From contig JAJGBQ010000002.1 of the NCBI GenBank assembly GCA_022457065.1, forward strand, positions 2,728,001-2,792,000: a stretch of 64,000 nt of DNA, read 5' to 3'. Position 1 is the stretch's first letter. Each line of letters begins with the position of its first letter. A model generated the notes under the pieces. It did no database searches and was not told where the DNA came from. It saw only the letters and a program-made list of their open reading frames with translations. Below are positions 59,951 to 64,000 of the stretch, piece by piece. The DNA is from Curvularia sp. ZM96 (taxonomy: Eukaryota > Ascomycota > Dothideomycetes > Pleosporales > Pleosporaceae). The position numbers and the translations under genes were made by a program.

Positions 59951-61045
59951 ATGTCTGGAGGCTGGAACACGATAGAGTCCGATGCTGTTAGTGCGCTATT
60001 TCGCCAAGCAGCCTTCACCCACTGACTCCCGCAGGGCGTATTCACTTATTTGATCGAGAAGCTCGGTGTTAAGGATGTACAGTTCGAAGAGCTTACTACA
60101 CTCGAACCTTCGGAACTGCAAAACCTGGGTACAATCTACGGCGTCATCTTCCTCTTTAAATACCCTACAGGCGAGAAGCCTAGCGACGTTCCGAAAGACG
60201 GTACTTACGACTATGAGGCGGCGAACTCCCTCTTCTTCCCGGCGCAGACTATACAGAATGCCTGCGGAACACAAGCGATAGTTTCTCTTCTGTTAAACAG
60301 GGAAGAGGAGATTGATATTGGCAAGGAGCTCAAAGAGTTCAAGGAGTTTGCGGGAGACTTCCCACCAGACGTTCGTCAAACCAGCAAGAATTTCAAGAGA
60401 CATCAAGGCTGATCGATAGCAGCTGCGTGGCGAGACGCTTTCGAACTCGGACCTCATTCGCGAAACACACAACTCATTTGCGCGATCCTCGCCCTTCATC
60501 GATGAGACGCAGCGAACAGCGACTGAAGACGACGACGTATTCCACTTCATCGCGTAAGCATTCCAGCAGCAAACCATTTTACCCAACACATACCTAACAA
60601 CCCAATCAACAGCTACACAAGCATAAACAACAAACTGTACGAACTCGATGGTCTCCAACCAGCACCCATATCCCACGGTCCCTGCACGTCCTCTGAATTC
60701 CCCCAAAAAATCATTCCCGTCCTCCAACGCCGCATCGCCCGGTACCCAGCTACAGAAATCCGCTTTAACCTCATGGCCTGCTGTCGTGACCTGCGGATCC
60801 GCGCGCGCGAAATTGGCGACGAAGACGAGCTGGAAGAGCAAGAAGATAAGCGCGCGAGGTGGCTGTGGGAAAACTCGCTGCGAAGACACAACTTTGTGGG
60901 GTTTGTGGGTGAGCTGCTGAAGAGTGTGGTGAGGGCGAAGCTGGATCAGGGCGGTGATGCGTATGACAAGTGGGTCGAGGAGGCCAAGGGTAGGTCGGCG
61001 AAGAGGAGGGAGGATCTGAGGAAGCAGGGTATTGCGGAGGACTGA
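59951..61045 (+). CDS. Ubiquitin C-terminal hydrolase, UCH37/UCHL5 (Uch2) type
   Basis: Four exons, 59951-59986, 60035-60370, 60423-60553 and 60613-61045, give 311 residues. UCH37 binds the proteasome receptor Rpn13 and trims ubiquitin chains. The N-terminus MSGGWNTIESDA joins GVFTYLIEKLGV across a 48-nt intron, matching the family. The catalytic set is intact: Gln83 (oxyanion) and Cys89 in FPAQTIQNACGTQAI, His165 in VFHFIAY, and Asp180 in KLYELDGLQP. The active-site crossover segment (GETLSNSDLIRETHNSFARSSPF) is present after splicing. The C-terminal ULD-like helix region (RRHNFVGFVGELLKSVV, then KWVEEAKGRSAKRRE) is the proteasome-binding end. Introns 1 and 2 have weak donors (GTTAGT, GTTCGT), so unspliced reading shows stops and looks like a pseudogene. 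Confidence 0.9.
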
Positions 61046-61712
61046 GGGTGTGCAATGCGATGATGGTGTGGGGGGATTATGTGTCTGAGTCTGACATTGC
61101 TATATAGATGTCCTTGGGCATATTATAAGATGGATACTCGCCAGTTTGGATGAACACAATGCACAGATGATGAGCAGCTGTGCGTGGAATTGAATATCCG
61201 CATCTTTGCTCAACCCACTCAGCGAGTATTGTACCAGGATTTCCTTCTAACCTTGCACAGCTCTCACTTCTCATCTCACAAGGACACCAACAACAAGACA
61301 CAGAATGAACGGAATATCTTCAATGGTATTACTGTACGTATCCAGGATCGAAACTGTCTACTACAAAAGATCTACCATCTACTGCATACTTTCCCCTCTC
61401 CCACACACTCTCTCTGTCTCTCTTTTTCAATCCCATCTCCAAGCGCCAGCTGTGGCCAACTGAAACAACAACAACAATAACAAAAGAAAAAGACTTTCCG
61501 CTAATTTCCATAAACGCCGTTCCTCGCTATGCTAGCTTGATAGTGGTATGGTGGGTGGGGGATATATACGCTTCGCTACATTACTTCATAAAATGCGGTA
61601 TTCGGTATCGCTATGGTATTGGTGAGGCCGTGAAACAAATCAAGGAAAGATAAAGAAAAGAAAGAAAAGCGGAAAGGCTGGTGGGACGCCTGCCCTAGCC
61701 ATGATGAGTTGG
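61046..61712. terminator. Convergent 3' flanks (UCH37-like / coiled-coil protein)
   Basis: 667 bp between facing stop codons. It includes a CT-rich stretch with CTCTCTCTGTCTCTC near 61405-61425. No gene is visible. Confidence 0.45.
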
Positions 61713-63821
61713 CTAGACCTCGCTTGCTGCACAGTGGGCGACAGGAGCCTGGAAGACGACGGGCTCCATGGCGCACGAAGCTACTTCGGATAAAATGGGG
61801 GTAGTGTCAAGAGCCTCCTGGGTGACGGGCACAGCTTGCTCTGCTGCATCCAGGAGCTCGACTGCGTCCTCAGGTTCGAGAACAGTCTCGGCAGCAACGG
61901 CTTCGATCTTCTCCGCAGCTTCTGTTACAGGTGCAGGTGCAGGTGCAGGTGCAGGTGCAGGAACAGCAGTTTCCTGCATACTGATCACAGTCTGAGACTC
62001 AGTGACAGTGACGGTAGCGTAAGATGTCGCCGTCATAGTCGCAGTAACGGCGCTCGGCATAGGGGCAACTACGACGTCTGTAGGCAGTTGGAGCATGTGA
62101 GCAGTGGAAGCCTCTTGTTGAATCGAGTGCATGCTCACGGTCAGGTACATGACGGCAGCTCCGAGCAGGAGGATGACCATGTTGCGCTTGTCACCCATAA
62201 GGACAAGCGCGTAGTTCTTGAGAAGTGTACTGAGTGGAACCTCAGACGACAAGCGTGAGCGAGAGGCTTGTTGGCGTGCAGCCTCCTTTTCCTTGACAGC
62301 GTTCTCTAAAGCACGGAGACGATCAGCAACAGCATCGGATTCAGCGAGTGCCTTGGCTTCCAACTCCAGACGAACAGCCTCTTTAGCCTCCTCCAGCTTG
62401 GCTTGGAGGTCCTCCTCAAACTTCTTCTTCTCGGCGGCCTTTTCTTCAATGCTTCGTCGCAGTGCGGCAGCAGCCTCTTCGAAGCTCTTTTGCAACTCGG
62501 CTTCTTCCTGGCGCTTCTTCTCGTTTGCCTCCTCTTCAAGAATCTTGGCCTTGGCAGCGGCTTCTTGTATCTGCCGCTGGAGTTCGACAGTGTACTGCTG
62601 CTTGCGCTTGTCTGCCTCAAGTTCCTCGCGTGCTCGCTTCTCCAAGGTCTTGCGGACTTCTTCTGGGATCCAGGGATGGATCTCAACGTCGCAGCGTTCC
62701 ATGTCGTTCCAGCACGCACCCCATGCCGCAGCGCGCATCAGTCCGTTGGCAGCGTAGATCTTGATGTCCCATTTCCTTGTGCCGGCACCAATACCCTTGC
62801 CTGGCTTCTTAAGCTGGCGGTGGCAGTCAATACACATGCTGTGGTCGCCGTTGGCAGATGTATTGCTGCCCTCGGTAAGTGTTCCTCCACTCATCCGGCT
62901 GCCTCGTCCTGTGTTCTCGTCACCAATGCTTGCTGTGTCATCGTCATCCTCCCTGTCATCCTCGTCCTCGGGCGGCACAAAGTGTCCGCAAGGAAGTATT
63001 CGAGGTGTTTTGAGCTCAAGGCTCTCGAGAATGCGTTCCTCCAGCAGGTCGTACTCGTCCCTCGGGTGCGGGATGAGAAGACCGCGGCGCATCAGAATGA
63101 TGTCCTGAAGCTTCTCCTCCAAGAGCTTGTAGTTCTCGACTAGCCATTCAGGCATGATCCTTGCCATGATATCGTGCGAGTAGGGTAGCTGCATGGGCAG
63201 GATGGTAACGTGCAGCAGAACGAGCGGAGCTTGCTGTGGAACAGGCATGGGCCTTGGACTGTGTGGTTCCCTTATGCTCCTCCTCCTAGAGCCAGAGTGT
63301 CTTGAACCCGGTGTCTCCGCGCCGGCATTTCTGTTTGGCGTAGTCAGCTTGTACGATGCCTTCAGTCGCTCGTGCGAAGACTGGTGTGCTAGCAGCGGCG
63401 GAGGCGACGACATTTGCATTGCGCGTACAGAGTCTGAGTTTCGGAATCGTGGGCGCTCTTTGCGAGCTCGTGCGCCAACTTCATTAGCTGGCAGAATGAC
63501 GGGCTTTGAGGTTATGGACGACTCCGAGGGAATGGCCGAAACGAAACTATAGTGTGACGACATGCGTTGCTGCGAGCCTGGCCGTGATGTGTAGGAGCTT
63601 CGGTAGGGCTGGGGCTCGTCTTCGGGCTCTTCGGATTGCTGCTGTTGCTGGAGCTCGATGCTATGGACAACGTCGTTAGGGAAGGAACGCTCCGAGTGAA
63701 AAGAATCGCCTTCTTCATAGATGTCGGTCGGAGACAAGGGTTCGCGATCCTGTGGGTCCTCATAGACGGCAAAAGAGGTAAGGCCTGCCGGCTGGGGGGC
63801 GGGGTGGTGCATGGTAGTCAT
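61713..63821 (-). CDS. Coiled-coil, single-pass membrane protein of unknown function
   Basis: A single exon of 702 residues. Residues 1 to about 195 are disordered and Ser/Pro/Arg-rich with a Gln run at 58-62. Residues 197-285 look folded and conserved (LLHVTILPMQLPYSHDIMARIMPEWLVENYKLLEEKLQDIILMRRGLL, ending LPCGHFVPPEDEDD). An acidic loop follows, then a CIDCHRQLKKPGKG segment whose Cys/His residues could pair with CGH to bind metal. A long charged coiled coil spans about 388-520. One transmembrane helix is at about 547-565 (NMVILLLGAAVMYLTVSM), leaving a ~135-residue tail with an alternating Ala-Pro run. From memory, homologues in related fungi carry the label pathway-specific nitrogen regulator, but nothing in this sequence supports that role. 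An organelle or nuclear-envelope tether fits the layout better (inference). Confidence 0.8.
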   Translation of the reverse strand: MTTMHHPAPQPAGLTSFAVYEDPQDREPLSPTDIYEEGDSFHSERSFPNDVVHSIELQQQQQSEEPEDEPQPYRSSYTSRPGSQQRMSSHYSFVSAIPSESSITSKPVILPANEVGARARKERPRFRNSDSVRAMQMSSPPPLLAHQSSHERLKASYKLTTPNRNAGAETPGSRHSGSRRRSIREPHSPRPMPVPQQAPLVLLHVTILPMQLPYSHDIMARIMPEWLVENYKLLEEKLQDIILMRRGLLIPHPRDEYDLLEERILESLELKTPRILPCGHFVPPEDEDDREDDDDTASIGDENTGRGSRMSGGTLTEGSNTSANGDHSMCIDCHRQLKKPGKGIGAGTRKWDIKIYAANGLMRAAAWGACWNDMERCDVEIHPWIPEEVRKTLEKRAREELEADKRKQQYTVELQRQIQEAAAKAKILEEEANEKKRQEEAELQKSFEEAAAALRRSIEEKAAEKKKFEEDLQAKLEEAKEAVRLELEAKALAESDAVADRLRALENAVKEKEAARQQASRSRLSSEVPLSTLLKNYALVLMGDKRNMVILLLGAAVMYLTVSMHSIQQEASTAHMLQLPTDVVVAPMPSAVTATMTATSYATVTVTESQTVISMQETAVPAPAPAPAPAPVTEAAEKIEAVAAETVLEPEDAVELLDAAEQAVPVTQEALDTTPILSEVASCAMEPVVFQAPVAHCAASEV
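61928..61961. repeat. GTGCAG hexanucleotide repeat inside a coding region
   Basis: Five tandem copies of GTGCAG on the plus strand encode the alternating Ala-Pro run in the minus-strand coiled-coil protein. This is a likely length-variable site. Confidence 0.85.
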
Positions 63822-64000
63822 AGCGGCTGGCCTCTGCTCGTTGCTGGTACGACTGTAAGAGAGGCAGATGCAAACGCAGGCTCAGTGCTGGAGGGTGGGA
63901 AGGTGGTTCTCTACTGAGGGAAAGTGAAGCAAGAGGATGCCAGGGATGCCATTGTGAATTTCACTGCGATGCAGCGCTTGAGTGCGTGGTCACTCGATGG
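63822..64000 (-). promoter_or_regulatory. Upstream region of the coiled-coil protein gene
   Basis: 179 bp to the window edge. On the minus strand a CTTACAG acceptor-like site lies about 40 bases before the ATG, so a spliced 5' leader is possible. Confidence 0.35.

Noticed and set aside
59951..61045. UCH37 locus as a pseudogene
   Set aside because: The apparent stops fall inside three short introns. Splicing them restores all catalytic residues and the family length.
62218..63143. Long plus-strand frames opposite the coiled-coil protein gene
   Set aside because: They are Ser/Arg- or Leu-rich shadows of the Glu/Lys/Ala-rich coiled coil on the other strand.

Overview
The window reads as nuclear DNA of a filamentous ascomycete. 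Genes are well separated, introns are mostly 47-100 nt with GTRNGT donors and CTAAC/CTGAC-like branch sites, and genes typically found in filamentous fungi are present: a GH76 cell-wall mannanase, Zn(II)2Cys6 and RfeF-like regulators, and an SSH4/EAR1-type adaptor. Gene content and the PAN3 N-terminus suggest Pezizomycotina, probably Dothideomycetes/Pleosporales. The class and order are my inference, not a computed placement.

Layout, left to right. The 3' end of a mitochondrial ribosomal protein uS9m gene is at the left edge (+). A long C/T-rich leader then precedes a Gln-rich RfeF-like protein (+, 4559-5877). Next comes a mostly empty stretch with a single-exon hypothetical gene (-, 10430-11287). 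Three further minus-strand genes follow: an epoxide hydrolase (11920-13169), a GPI-type GH76 mannanase (14357-15840) and a hypothetical gene (16873-18184). A ZNF511-like zinc-finger gene (-) is divergent from an SMG7/EBS1-type gene (+), which is followed by PAN3 (+) and adenosine kinase (+). An FAF2/UBXD8-like UBX gene (-) is convergent with adenosine kinase. An AT-rich spacer with one intron-bearing tRNA-Thr(UGU) precedes an allantoate-permease-like MFS transporter (+), which is convergent with an SSH4/EAR1-like SPRY adaptor (-). KAP104/transportin (+) and a Zn(II)2Cys6 regulator (-) converge across 6.8 kb that shows no recognisable gene. After another 7.4 kb without a recognisable gene come a UCH37-like deubiquitinase (+) and a 702-residue coiled-coil, tail-anchored protein (-).

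Functionally, two themes recur. One is RNA turnover: the SMG7-like gene is directly followed by PAN3 on the same strand. The other is ubiquitin handling: the UBX/Cdc48 adaptor, the Rsp5 adaptor lying tail to tail with a permease, and the proteasomal UCH37-type enzyme. I see no transposon open frame, CRISPR array, rRNA gene or secondary-metabolite backbone gene. Most of what is unusual concerns gene architecture: nested in-frame start codons (adenosine kinase, PAN3), an in-frame intron that can be retained, a tandem acceptor, and sharp strand-composition switches that may mark unannotated transcripts. All exon boundaries were placed by reading splice motifs and keeping conserved protein segments in frame. 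None is backed by RNA evidence.
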